Notes: a model not told the origin generated them from the sequence alone. A stretch of DNA of 64,000 nt from Thiothrix winogradskyi (GCF_021650935.1 NZ_CP091244.1:1550001-1614000), one strand, 5' to 3'; positions 1 to 8,539 are shown, numbered from the stretch's first letter. Numbers and translations: made by a program.

Positions 1-179
1 TGGAGGTCTTAATCCCTTTTAAATCAGGGCGGTCTTCAGAAGCCCTACATTGACGCACAGAATCGTGTACGGTTGGTCTTAATCCCTTTTAAATCAGGGC
101 GGTCTTCAGAAATCGACTGTCACTGTGATGGTGGTGCTGACGCTGTCTTAATCCCTTGTATCTTTAAAGCATAGAATTT

Positions 180-375
180 CCGATAAGCTAAACTGTTAAA
201 GAGCGGAAGAGGTTGCGCAGTCGGAAGGTCAGAGTTGGTCTTAATCCGAGGCTTCGAGCCTGTGAGAAGAGGAACCGACCTTCCATTTTTCAGGAGATCA
301 GGCTGGACGATACTTGAGTCCACCCATCGCTAAAAATAGCACGGGTTGAGGCTGTATTCTACAAGGGAAGCCGCT
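180..375 (+). ncRNA. Predicted IS110 bridge RNA, copy 1
   Basis: The region has two loops as in IS621 bridge RNA. Loop 1 is closed by GGAAGGTC (223-230) and GACCTTCC (277-284). It holds GTCTTAATCC (238-247), identical to the left target, which is the first 10 nt of the CRISPR repeat. It also holds AGAAG (265-269), which pairs with the core and right target CTTTT with one G-T wobble. An inner hairpin (249-261) separates them. Loop 2 holds GACGATACT (306-314), identical to the IS right end before the core, and TACAAG (360-365), complementary to core plus left end CTTGTA. All four guides needed for target and donor are present. The RNA ends are estimates. Confidence 0.85.
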
Positions 376-450
376 GAAAGATTGCACAATAGGATGGCAT
401 GAGCAAACCGCTTTTTGATCAGGATAGCGTCAACCACAAGGAGTAGTCCC

Positions 451-1443
451 ATGACAGACACTGTTGTATCCATCGGCATAGATGTGGCGAAAGACAAGTT
501 GCAAATTGCTTGGTTGCGCCAGTTGCAGCCCTTGCAGGTGAAGCCCAAGAGCCTGCCTAATCACCCTAAAGGCTATGAAGAACTGCTGGATTGGCTGTTG
601 AAAAACACGGGAGTAACGGTTGAACGGCTACGGATTACGCTAGAACCGACCAATATTTACCATGAAGGGGTGGCGTTGTATCTGCATGATCACGGCTGCC
701 AAGTTTGTCTGGTTAACGCTAAACAGGTGAGTGATTTTGCGGCGAGTTTGGGCAATTTGTCGAAGAATGACCGTAAGGATAGCGTCATGCTGGCGCGTTT
801 TGGTCTGGTGATGAATCCACGGATTTGGCAACCCGCACCATTGGAAATCAGGCAGTTACATGCATTGCTAGACCGGCTTGATACTCTGCAAGCGACCATG
901 CAGCAAGAAGAAAATCGTCTGGATACCTTGCAACTACGCGAACGCTACCCGAAAACCGTCAAAGAGTCGTTGGATGAATCCATTGAATTCCTCAAGCAGT
1001 CGATGCAAACGATTCGTGACCAAATCGACGACCATATTGACCGTCACCCCGGTTTGAAACACGACCAGAAATTGTTGGCTACCATCCCCGGTGTTGGGGC
1101 GTTGACAGCGCAACGAATGATTGCACTCATACGTAGCAGGGACTTCACCAAAGCCTCACAAGTTGCCGCGTTCATGGGCTTAGTGCCGGTGGAGCGAACG
1201 TCAGGAACCAGCGTATTTAAGCGTCCGCGTATTTCACGGCGGGGGGATCCTGAGTTACGTGGCAAGCTGTTTATGCCAGTGGTAGCGGCGATTACTCACA
1301 ATCCCATTGTTCAAAAGTTTTACCGCAAATTGCTGGATCAAAAGAAACACCAACGGGCGGCTATGACGGCTGCCATGCGTAAGCTGGTGCATATTTGTTT
1401 TGGTGTGTTGAAGAACCAGCAGGTATTTTCACCAACGATGTAG
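451..1443 (+). CDS. IS110-family DEDD/Ser recombinase, copy 1
   Basis: A 330-aa transposase-recombinase that would act with the bridge RNA to insert the element. The N-terminal RuvC-like DEDD domain shows D11 (GIDVAKDK), E65 (LEPTN), D107 and D110 (NDRKDS). The C-terminal Tnp domain has the IPGVG helix-hairpin-helix (212-216) and the expected catalytic serine in ERTSGTS (S251). I chose ATG 451 because GGAG lies 8-11 nt upstream and homology begins there; an upstream in-frame ATG at 415 would extend into the RNA region. Length fits the family. It is oriented towards the leader, against array transcription. Confidence 0.95.
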   Translation: MTDTVVSIGIDVAKDKLQIAWLRQLQPLQVKPKSLPNHPKGYEELLDWLLKNTGVTVERLRITLEPTNIYHEGVALYLHDHGCQVCLVNAKQVSDFAASLGNLSKNDRKDSVMLARFGLVMNPRIWQPAPLEIRQLHALLDRLDTLQATMQQEENRLDTLQLRERYPKTVKESLDESIEFLKQSMQTIRDQIDDHIDRHPGLKHDQKLLATIPGVGALTAQRMIALIRSRDFTKASQVAAFMGLVPVERTSGTSVFKRPRISRRGDPELRGKLFMPVVAAITHNPIVQKFYRKLLDQKKHQRAAMTAAMRKLVHICFGVLKNQQVFSPTM

Positions 1444-2086
1444 GGTATTCAATAGCGGGGTCAATAAAAAATCCCTATGGATTTTTTGTTGACCTCAAGA
1501 CGATACTCTTTTAAATCAGGGCGGTCTTCAGAACATTGTGAAAGCGTGTAGCTTTCCCCTGATATAGTCTTAATCCCTTTTAAATCAGGGCGGTCTTCAG
1601 AATTAAGTATTATCCTGTCATCTATAGGAATGTTTATGTCTTAATCCCTTTTAAATCAGGGCGGTCTTCAGAATGGTGCTTAACAGTGTGGCGTTTATGT
1701 ATCTTGTCTTAATCCCTTTTAAATCAGGGCGGTCTTCAGAAACTATCTATACATATATGCAGAATAAAGAATGGTCTTAATCCCTTTTAAATCAGGGCGG
1801 TCTTCAGAATCTGATTGATGGTCAGGTTAACATGCTCAATATTTGTCTTAATCCCTTTTAAATCAGGGCGGTCTTCAGAAACTGGCGGAACTGGAAACGC
1901 TGGCAAAACAGAGGTCTTAATCCCTTTTAAATCAGGGCGGTCTTCAGAAAATTGAAAACGATTGTTAGAACAGGTGAATACGCGTCTTAATCCCTTTTAA
2001 ATCAGGGCGGTCTTCAGAAGCAACCGTCATAACACACAAATACAAGTCTATGTCTTAATCCCTTGTATCTTTAAAGCATAGAATTT

Positions 2087-2282
2087 CCGATAAGCTAAAC
2101 TGTTAAAGAGCGGAAGAGGTTGCGCAGTCGGAAGGTCAGAGTTGGTCTTAATCCGAGGCTTCGAGCCTGTGAGAAGAGGAACCGACCTTCCATTTTTCAG
2201 GAGATCAGGCTGGACGATACTTGAGTCCACCCATCGCTAAAAATAGCACGGGTTGAGGCTGTATTCTACAAGGGAAGCCGCT
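2087..2282 (+). ncRNA. Predicted IS110 bridge RNA, copy 2
   Basis: Same sequence as copy 1. The target guide GTCTTAATCC is at 2145-2154, the right target guide AGAAG at 2172-2176, the donor guide GACGATACT at 2213-2221 and TACAAG at 2267-2272. Confidence 0.85.
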
Positions 2283-2357
2283 GAAAGATTGCACAATAGG
2301 ATGGCATGAGCAAACCGCTTTTTGATCAGGATAGCGTCAACCACAAGGAGTAGTCCC

Positions 2358-3350
2358 ATGACAGACACTGTTGTATCCATCGGCATAGATGTGGCGAAAG
2401 ACAAGTTGCAAATTGCTTGGTTGCGCCAGTTGCAGCCCTTGCAGGTGAAGCCCAAGAGCCTGCCTAATCACCCTAAAGGCTATGAAGAACTGCTGGATTG
2501 GCTGTTGAAAAACACGGGAGTAACGGTTGAACGGCTACGGATTACGCTAGAACCGACCAATATTTACCATGAAGGGGTGGCGTTGTATCTGCATGATCAC
2601 GGCTGCCAAGTTTGTCTGGTTAACGCTAAACAGGTGAGTGATTTTGCGGCGAGTTTGGGCAATTTGTCGAAGAATGACCGTAAGGATAGCGTCATGCTGG
2701 CGCGTTTTGGTCTGGTGATGAATCCACGGATTTGGCAACCCGCACCATTGGAAATCAGGCAGTTACATGCATTGCTAGACCGGCTTGATACTCTGCAAGC
2801 GACCATGCAGCAAGAAGAAAATCGTCTGGATACCTTGCAACTACGCGAACGCTACCCGAAAACCGTCAAAGAGTCGTTGGATGAATCCATTGAATTCCTC
2901 AAGCAGTCGATGCAAACGATTCGTGACCAAATCGACGACCATATTGACCGTCACCCCGGTTTGAAACACGACCAGAAATTGTTGGCTACCATCCCCGGTG
3001 TTGGGGCGTTGACAGCGCAACGAATGATTGCACTCATACGTAGCAGGGACTTCACCAAAGCCTCACAAGTTGCCGCGTTCATGGGCTTAGTGCCGGTGGA
3101 GCGAACGTCAGGAACCAGCGTATTTAAGCGTCCGCGTATTTCACGGCGGGGGGATCCTGAGTTACGTGGCAAGCTGTTTATGCCAGTGGTAGCGGCGATT
3201 ACTCACAATCCCATTGTTCAAAAGTTTTACCGCAAATTGCTGGATCAAAAGAAACACCAACGGGCGGCTATGACGGCTGCCATGCGTAAGCTGGTGCATA
3301 TTTGTTTTGGTGTGTTGAAGAACCAGCAGGTATTTTCACCAACGATGTAG
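2358..3350 (+). CDS. IS110-family DEDD/Ser recombinase, copy 2
   Basis: A 330-aa protein identical to copy 1 (catalytic D11, E65, D107, D110 and S251), with the same GGAG ribosome site before the ATG. It is intact, so it is probably still active or recently so. Its identity to copy 1 implies a recent copying event inside the same array. Confidence 0.95.
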   Translation: MTDTVVSIGIDVAKDKLQIAWLRQLQPLQVKPKSLPNHPKGYEELLDWLLKNTGVTVERLRITLEPTNIYHEGVALYLHDHGCQVCLVNAKQVSDFAASLGNLSKNDRKDSVMLARFGLVMNPRIWQPAPLEIRQLHALLDRLDTLQATMQQEENRLDTLQLRERYPKTVKESLDESIEFLKQSMQTIRDQIDDHIDRHPGLKHDQKLLATIPGVGALTAQRMIALIRSRDFTKASQVAAFMGLVPVERTSGTSVFKRPRISRRGDPELRGKLFMPVVAAITHNPIVQKFYRKLLDQKKHQRAAMTAAMRKLVHICFGVLKNQQVFSPTM

Positions 3351-5108
3351 GGTATTCAATAGCGGGGTCAATAAAAAATCCCTATGGATTTTTTGTTGAC
3401 CTCAAGACGATACTCTTTTAAATCAGGGCGGTCTTCAGAAGCGGCAATTTTCGGTTAAACATTTTTCCGGTATGGTCTTAATCCCTTTTAAATCAGGGCG
3501 GTCTTCAGAACGGGTTAAAAGCGTCGAATCTAAGCTGGTTATCTAAGTCTTAATCCCTTTTAAATCAGGGCGGTCTTCAGAAGTGGCACACGCCCTTCGC
3601 CAACGGGTGGAGGCTAAGTCTTAATCCCTTTTAAATCAGGGCGGTCTTCAGAATAATAAAAGGAGAATGATTAATGAAACAGATGTCTTAATCCCTTTTA
3701 AATCAGGGCGGTCTTCAGAATTTTGGGGAAAATCCAATGGTAAAGGATTAGACCAGTCTTAATCCCTTTTAAATCAGGGCGGTCTTCAGAATTTCCTTGG
3801 GGATTCTAAATCCCTGTAAATGTCTTAATCCCTTTTAAATCAGGGCGGTCTTCAGAACAACCTAGCCAAAACACTTACACACTTACAAAAGGTCTTAATC
3901 CCTTTTAAATCAGGGCGGTCTTCAGAAGACATTTATTTATGGCTATCTTTGCACAAATCGTCTTAATCCCTTTTAAATCAGGGCGGTCTTCAGAAGCAAA
4001 GTTTGAGCACATTAACGGTATCGAATGTCTTAATCCCTTTTAAATCAGGGCGGTCTTCAGAAAAATCCACCGGATTGAATCAACCAATAGCCCTAAGTCT
4101 TAATCCCTTTTAAATCAGGGCGGTCTTCAGAAAAGAAAAGTTTGAGGACCTTGTAGAGGCCAGTTACGTCTTAATCCCTTTTAAATCAGGGCGGTCTTCA
4201 GAATGTTCAAGATGTCGTATTGGCCGGCATGCGTCGTCTTAATCCCTTTTAAATCAGGGCGGTCTTCAGAAATATAATCCACTCTTAATCTAATCCGCGT
4301 ATGGGTCTTAATCCCTTTTAAATCAGGGCGGTCTTCAGAACCATTACAAGTCTTAAAAGCGCTATAGCGTCGCTGTCTTAATCCCTTTTAAATCAGGGCG
4401 GTCTTCAGAACCTTGGTCAGCAGCTGACTTGGTATACAAAGCTAAGTCTTAATCCCTTTTAAATCAGGGCGGTCTTCAGAAGAGATTACTATCATGGCTA
4501 TCTTCGACACAATCGTCTTAATCCCTTTTAAATCAGGGCGGTCTTCAGAAAGACATAACCGCACGGATGCCGACAAATGGTACTGTCTTAATCCCTTTTA
4601 AATCAGGGCGGTCTTCAGAAATCATAATTGTGCACAGCATCAACCCTGCTAAGTCTTAATCCCTTTTAAATCAGGGCGGTCTTCAGAAAAAGTTGGAAGT
4701 AATTAATGAACCTGTAAAATTTGGTCTTAATCCCTTTTAAATCAGGGCGGTCTTCAGAACACTAAACGATTAATTAAACGATTTGATTAAGGAAGTCTTA
4801 ATCCCTTTTAAATCAGGGCGGTCTTCAGAATCGACCAAAATGCACGATAGTCGCATCGAATACGGTCTTAATCCCTTTTAAATCAGGGCGGTCTTCAGAA
4901 ACCCACTAGACATTGCAGCGGCAAGAAAACAAGAGTCTTAATCCCTTTTAAATCAGGGCGGTCTTCAGAATAAACCAAAAACTGTGAGTTATGCCGTGAC
5001 ACTAGTCTTAATCCCTTTTAAATCAGGGCGGTCTTCAGAAGACGTTGAGAGCGATGTCGAAACTTCGGAAGTGTCTTAATCCCTTTTAAATCAGGGCGGT
5101 CTTCAGAA

Positions 5109-5270
5109 GGCTCGTGTCTAATCAGCCTTTTGAATCAGTGGGTTACAGAGACCCTTAGCAGGAAATTCACTGTATAAAAAGTTGTCTTGGACGAAAATGC
5201 AACAAGATGAGTTTTTAAAGAAGCGACACGCTCAGGTTTTGCGTGTTAGTGAGTTGATTTTACAATGATT
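5109..5270 (-). promoter_or_regulatory. CRISPR leader of array 1
   Basis: About 160 bp directly beside the last repeat are nearly identical to the block beside array 2 (14788-14950), while the sequence beyond differs. This marks the leader and sets the direction of transcription and spacer addition (right to left). On the minus strand a TATACA box lies about 45 bp before the first repeat and is shared by both leaders, so it is a candidate -10. No good -35 stands out. Confidence 0.85.
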
Positions 5271-5288
5271 TAGCAGCAAATGGAAGGA

Positions 5289-5455
5289 TTATTCAGCAGG
5301 CTGGGTAAAATCAATCCCTTCGTAAATGTCAGCCAGTGTCAATGTGCAGCTAGGGCAGGGTAGGGTTAGCACTTGTTCCAGATCATCAAATCGTGCCACT
5401 TCCCAACCCGTTTCTGCATCGCGGTAATACATCGTCACCAGCGGCTGATCTTGCT
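5289..5455 (-). pseudogene. 3' remnant of a Uma2-family (DUF820) gene
   Basis: The minus strand reads in frame for about 54 codons to a TAA at 5289-5291: ...VTMYYRDAETGWEVA, then RFDDLEQVL, LADIYEGIDF. This matches the usual C-terminus of Uma2 restriction-like proteins. No start or nuclease core is present, because the frame runs into a dispersed palindromic repeat at about 5456. It lies between the leader of array 1 and cas2. An intact Uma2 gene sits at 23960-24598. Confidence 0.6.
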
Positions 5456-5522
5456 CCCTTCACCCCTTGCGGGGGGCGAAGCGCCGCGCTTAAGCGGCTG
5501 GGATGGGTTGGGGATGGGGGGG
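5456..5522. repeat. Dispersed GC-rich repeat
   Basis: CACCCCTTGCGGGGG-type sequence followed by GGGGATGGGGGG. The same family occurs at 26180-26274 and 36641-36685. It abuts the Uma2 remnant and the cas2 3' end. Confidence 0.65.
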
Positions 5523-5526
5523 AATC

Positions 5527-5850
5527 TCACAACGTATCCCGATTATAGCGCAGTTGTGCAGGCAACTTCGCCCCCGTCAGCAGCACGCCGTCATCCCACA
5601 ACGGCTTGCCCAACGTCACCCATTCCGGTTCATTCGGCAAGGGGTACACCCGAATATCATCCTGCTTGGGGTGGATCAAGGTGCGCAAATGCTTCAACAC
5701 CTTCTCGCGCCGTTCCCCATCCAGCTCAATCAAAAACACCGAATACTGCAACGGCAACGCAATCTTCTTCAAATAACGGTGCACCCGCCCCAACCGCTTG
5801 GGGTTGGCAATGTCATACGCAATAATATGCGGCAAACGTCGATGCGCCAT
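5527..5850 (-). CDS. cas2: Cas2-family protein (second cas2 of the module)
   Basis: A 107-aa Cas2-like protein. The N-terminus (PHIIAYDIANPKRLGRVHRYL) has the beta-strand with the conserved Asp, followed by PLQYSVFLIELDG, as in canonical Cas2. Cas2 dimers bridge two Cas1 dimers during spacer integration. I chose ATG 5850 because it overlaps the TAA stop of the upstream cas1-like gene (TAATG); an in-frame extension to 5883 lies inside that gene. It is the last gene of the adaptation operon and the nearest to the leader of array 1. Confidence 0.88.
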   Translation of the reverse strand: MAHRRLPHIIAYDIANPKRLGRVHRYLKKIALPLQYSVFLIELDGERREKVLKHLRTLIHPKQDDIRVYPLPNEPEWVTLGKPLWDDGVLLTGAKLPAQLRYNRDTL

Positions 5851-6620
5851 TAGTCCGCCTCCTGATGTTTCAACAAGCGCCACAAGCGATTCAACGCCAC
5901 CCGTGCGCGTTCCTCAAAATGCCCGTGATGCGTTTCGTAAAAATGCACCATGCTGTAACGCAAACCCTTATCCGCAAACACCTGCGGCACATCGCCACGC
6001 ACTGCCAGCCAATACGCCTCCAGCAGCAACAGCTTTTCCACATCCCGCGACAGATGCACCCGCCGCGTCAACGGCAACTGGATATTGTCACTAAACCCAT
6101 ACACCGCCAGCACTTCACTCACATGGCTGGCAATCGGCGCTTGCAACTGCGCCACAAACACCGCAAACCGGCACGGCAACTGCGCCTGCACCAACGGTTC
6201 CACCTGCGCCATCACCCGCTGCGCCACCGACCCCAGTAACGGACGTTGGCAAGCCCGCGCCATACGCTGCACCCAACGGCTTTCCTCATGCACCCGCCAC
6301 TGCTGATACAGCGCATCACCCATTGCATCATCCGCACAAGCGTGCAACAACGCCTCCAACGAAATTTGGCTGCTGCGGTCACTCAAACAATGCCCCACCA
6401 ACACCCCATCGCGCCCGCGAAACGCCACCGGAATCCCGTATTCCAAACACGCCAACAACGCTGCCGTTTCCCACTCCACCTTGCCCGTTACTACCACCCG
6501 TGAAATGCGCCGTAACGGGTAAAAGCTATCCGCCTGCTCATGCGCTTGCACCCGCAACGCCACCTCATCCAAGCCCACCGCATTCGCCTGCGCCACATCC
6601 AAATACAACGGTTTACGCAT
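5850..6620 (-). CDS. Divergent Cas1-like protein, probably without nuclease activity
   Basis: A 256-aa protein. Residues 1-75 resemble the Cas1 beta domain: LYLDVAQANAVGLDEVAL, then PLRRISRVVVTGKVEW and GIPVAFRGRDGVLVG, which parallels the IAFSV segment of normal Cas1. The helical part lacks the E-G, H-E and D motifs of the Cas1 active site, and the RPPxDPVNAxLS signature is absent. It is therefore likely a catalytically dead Cas1 paralogue that could pair with the true Cas1 or mark one side of the integration complex. It overlaps cas1 by 8 nt and cas2 by 1 nt, so the three genes are translationally coupled. Function is inferred from motif and position. Confidence 0.7.
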   Translation of the reverse strand: MRKPLYLDVAQANAVGLDEVALRVQAHEQADSFYPLRRISRVVVTGKVEWETAALLACLEYGIPVAFRGRDGVLVGHCLSDRSSQISLEALLHACADDAMGDALYQQWRVHEESRWVQRMARACQRPLLGSVAQRVMAQVEPLVQAQLPCRFAVFVAQLQAPIASHVSEVLAVYGFSDNIQLPLTRRVHLSRDVEKLLLLEAYWLAVRGDVPQVFADKGLRYSMVHFYETHHGHFEERARVALNRLWRLLKHQEAD

Positions 6621-7566
6621 AAGATTCCCCCTCCCATTCCCGCATCGCTTTGATCAAGCCCCGCACCTGCCAGCGCATCGCCCGCCCCAACGGACGCAAG
6701 CGCGTTTCCAAACTCGCAAAAAACACCTGCCGCCCCGCCTTATCCAAAAAGCAGCCGTTCACATCCGTCTTGAAATGGTGTTCGCGCAAGGTTTGGGTAC
6801 GAAAACACTCCCACACCCACGCATCAATGTGCGGTCGCCACACCTCGATCAAATCCGACGCTAACGATTCCCGCCCGAAACTGGTTTCGTGATAAAACCC
6901 CAGCAACGGCTCCAGCCCATGCGTATGGATAATCTGCACTGCGCGGTTATGCAGCAAGGTATACGCCAACGATAAGGTAGCATTCACCGGGTCAGGCGGC
7001 GGACGCCGCTTACGCCCCGCAAACCCCAACGCCGCAGGCAACACCGCCGCGAATGCGCCAAACATTGCCCGCGCCGCCGCGCCTTCCATCCCCAGCAACG
7101 ATGCCAAATTCTCGGCGTTTTCCAGATTCGCCAATTGCGCCCGCAATTGCTGCTGCGCATCCGTCAGCGCCTTACGCTGATCCGCCCGATCCACCAGCAT
7201 CTCATCCAACAAGCGCAAGTGTGCCGCGAATTTCGCCGCCAACACCTGTCGCGTAAACGCCAGCCGCCAGGTCGAATCCTGCGCCAGCCGGTAATGCAGC
7301 AAACGAATGCTGGCATCGTTATGCCCACTCCCCAGCAACACCGCCCGCCGCTGCGGCTTACGCTGACTCGCCACACTGAACGCAATCCCGTGTTCCGCCA
7401 ATGTCCCCAACACACTGGTATCCAATTGCACATTCGCAAGGCACACCACCCGCTCCAGCAACGCCAACGGCACCGGGCGCTGACGCACCTCACCCAACCG
7501 CGCCACCAACGTTGCGCCTTCCACTTCCAACGAAGCATTCTTATGGTCGATATATAACGTCGTCAT
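6613..7566 (-). CDS. cas1: CRISPR integrase Cas1
   Basis: A 317-aa Cas1. The catalytic metal ligands are visible as E161 (LLGMEGAAARAMF), H226 (GFYHETSFGRESL) and D238 (ASDLIEVWRP). The diagnostic RPPPDPVNATLSLAYTLL segment starts near residue 188. It integrates new spacers at the leader-repeat junction. ATG 7566 has a strong GGAGG ribosome site. A dispersed palindromic repeat (7580-7676) separates it from the upstream cas2-like gene. It presumably serves both arrays, since their leaders are nearly the same. Confidence 0.95.
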   Translation of the reverse strand: MTTLYIDHKNASLEVEGATLVARLGEVRQRPVPLALLERVVCLANVQLDTSVLGTLAEHGIAFSVASQRKPQRRAVLLGSGHNDASIRLLHYRLAQDSTWRLAFTRQVLAAKFAAHLRLLDEMLVDRADQRKALTDAQQQLRAQLANLENAENLASLLGMEGAAARAMFGAFAAVLPAALGFAGRKRRPPPDPVNATLSLAYTLLHNRAVQIIHTHGLEPLLGFYHETSFGRESLASDLIEVWRPHIDAWVWECFRTQTLREHHFKTDVNGCFLDKAGRQVFFASLETRLRPLGRAMRWQVRGLIKAMREWEGESYA

Positions 7567-7579
7567 CGTTACCTCCGTT

Positions 7580-7676
7580 AAATCCCCCCTAACCCCCCTT
7601 TTTCAAAGGGGGGAACAAGAAGGTGATACTCGATTCTTGGCTTCCCCCTTTGAAAAAGGGGGACTGAGGGGGATTT
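7580..7676. repeat. Dispersed palindromic repeat, AAATCCCCC type
   Basis: About 97 bp. It opens AAATCCCCCC and closes GGGGGATTT, with inner CCCTTTTTCAAAGGGG-like hairpins. The same element lies inside the mobAB-moeA fusion (57495-57587). Here it sits between cas2 and the cas1 ribosome site and may form a strong RNA structure. Confidence 0.75.
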
Positions 7677-7679
7677 TCT

Positions 7680-7970
7680 TCACCCCAAATAAAACCAATC
7701 CGGGTCAACCGGCGCGACCCCCAGCCCCAGCGTATGCACCGTCTGCCGCGCATCCAGCCGAATCAGCAGGAAACTGTCGTCAGCGTCATGCAGAATAAAG
7801 CTCATATCGCCCAGCAACTCGCCTTTTTCCGCAGCCGTCAACCACACCTCATGCACCGATTTCTGCCCACCCGTGGCATACGCCCGCACGCAATGCAACG
7901 CCGCCCGCAGCCGCCCCGCGTCACTCACGTCATAAGCCGCGAGGTACAACACCCGCTGACTATCCGCCAT
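7680..7970 (-). CDS. Cas2-family protein (first cas2 of the module)
   Basis: A 96-aa protein with Cas2 features: VLYLAAYDVSDAGRLRAAL (strand with conserved Asp and helix 1), then GGQKSVHEVWLT, and a C-terminal strand with DDSFLLIRLD. It differs clearly from the other Cas2 in this operon. ATG 7970 follows GGTGGA; a GTG at 7982 is possible. It overlaps the stop of the SAVED gene upstream. Two unlike Cas2 proteins and two unlike Cas1 proteins in one operon suggest a mixed adaptation complex, which is an inference. Confidence 0.75.
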   Translation of the reverse strand: MADSQRVLYLAAYDVSDAGRLRAALHCVRAYATGGQKSVHEVWLTAAEKGELLGDMSFILHDADDSFLLIRLDARQTVHTLGLGVAPVDPDWFYLG

Positions 7971-8508
7971 ATTCCACCCCACTAAACGCGGGTGAGGCGG
8001 GCAGTTTCAGCAAGCCAAACCCGTGATAACCATTGCCTTCATAGTGATACAACAATACCGGGCAACCGTTGCTGAGTTCCGCGCCGACCATTGCTGCTGC
8101 CATGCTGGGGCCTGCGTGGAAGTAGTGAATGCGGTCAACCCCTTGTGCGTACATTTCCCCGACTTGCTGGCGCACACTGGCTTTGAACGCATCGAGCTGA
8201 TACACGCCCAGCCCGTCACGTTGCAGGTAAAAAACCCGTTCACGCGGAATCGCGGCAAGGTTGGCGTGTTGCTGGCAATAGTTTTCCACTGCCGCACGGA
8301 TATTGCGCCCCGGCAATAAGTCGATAATGAGGATGGCAGGGCGATTGCCCGGAGCCGTGCGGATCGCTTGCAGGTAGTGGTGGTAACGGCGGCGATTGCC
8401 CCACACCACTTGATACCAGGTCCAAAATACTGGAATGGCGAGGATCAGCCCGATAACGATACCGAGCGGGTCGAGGATGGTGGTGATAATGTCGAGCAGT
8501 GTTTGCAT
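7960..8508 (-). CDS. Small membrane-anchored SAVED-domain protein
   Basis: A 182-aa protein. Residues about 8-36 are one hydrophobic segment (LDPLGIVIGLILAIPVFWTW) followed by a basic stretch, so it is probably a membrane anchor. The rest resembles a SAVED cyclic-oligonucleotide sensor: PAILIIDLLPG, GVDRIHYFHAGPSMAAAMVGAEL, then PVLLYHYE, which matches the family P-s-A-alG / v-lY-y pattern. There is no protease, nuclease or TIR domain. By analogy with membrane CARF effectors of type III systems it may depolarise or permeabilise the membrane on binding a cyclic nucleotide made by Cas10. It lies directly upstream of, and overlaps, the adaptation genes. Confidence 0.65.
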   Translation of the reverse strand: MQTLLDIITTILDPLGIVIGLILAIPVFWTWYQVVWGNRRRYHHYLQAIRTAPGNRPAILIIDLLPGRNIRAAVENYCQQHANLAAIPRERVFYLQRDGLGVYQLDAFKASVRQQVGEMYAQGVDRIHYFHAGPSMAAAMVGAELSNGCPVLLYHYEGNGYHGFGLLKLPASPAFSGVEYGG

Positions 8509-8539
8509 GGTAGCCCCTGTTTTGGATTAGCCTGTAAGA

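Larger units (their letters stand above)
155..1507 (+). mobile_element. IS110-family element, copy 1, inserted in a CRISPR repeat
   Basis: A 1353-bp element without terminal inverted repeats. Deleting 155-1507 restores a perfect CRISPR repeat. A CT dinucleotide lies at both junctions (155-156 and 1508-1509), matching the CT core used by IS110 relatives such as IS621. The long non-coding left end (157-450) precedes one recombinase gene, the layout of the IS110 (not IS1111) subgroup. The sequence is identical to copy 2, and copy 3 differs at two positions that I found. Confidence 0.95.
2062..3414 (+). mobile_element. IS110-family element, copy 2, inserted in a CRISPR repeat
   Basis: A 1353-bp copy, identical to copy 1 as far as I can read, in the same orientation and at the same position of another repeat of array 1. 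CT core copies are at 2062-2063 and 3415-3416. The repeats on its leader side (from 3475) are wild type, so it entered an internal repeat, or entered after those spacers were already present. Copies 1 and 2 bracket seven intact repeats and could behave as a composite unit. Confidence 0.95.
6..5108 (-). CRISPR. CRISPR array 1 (type III-A), interrupted by two IS110 copies
   Basis: The repeat unit is 36 nt. On the + strand it begins GTCTTAATCC, continues CTTTTAAATC and ends GGTCTTCAGAA. I count 33 intact repeats: 6-41 and 76-111; seven at 1567-2019; and 24 from 3475-3510 to 5073-5108. Two more are split by IS110 (halves at 145-156/1508-1533 and 2052-2063/3415-3440). Spacers are 30-36 nt and all differ. 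The array is cut by the window start, since only 5 nt of spacer precede the first repeat. The conserved leader is on the right, so the array is read leftward. In that direction the repeat ends ATTAAGAC, the expected 8-nt crRNA 5' handle, and CCCT/AGGG can form a short stem for Cas6. Confidence 0.98.

Noticed and set aside
124..548. Minus-strand small frames over the IS110 left ends
   Set aside because: They repeat in all three copies but have no ribosome site and overlap the bridge RNA; they are better explained as non-coding.
5527..7970. Reverse transcriptase linked to Cas1 for RNA spacer capture
   Set aside because: The start-codon bias of some spacers suggested it, but no reverse transcriptase domain is present in the window.
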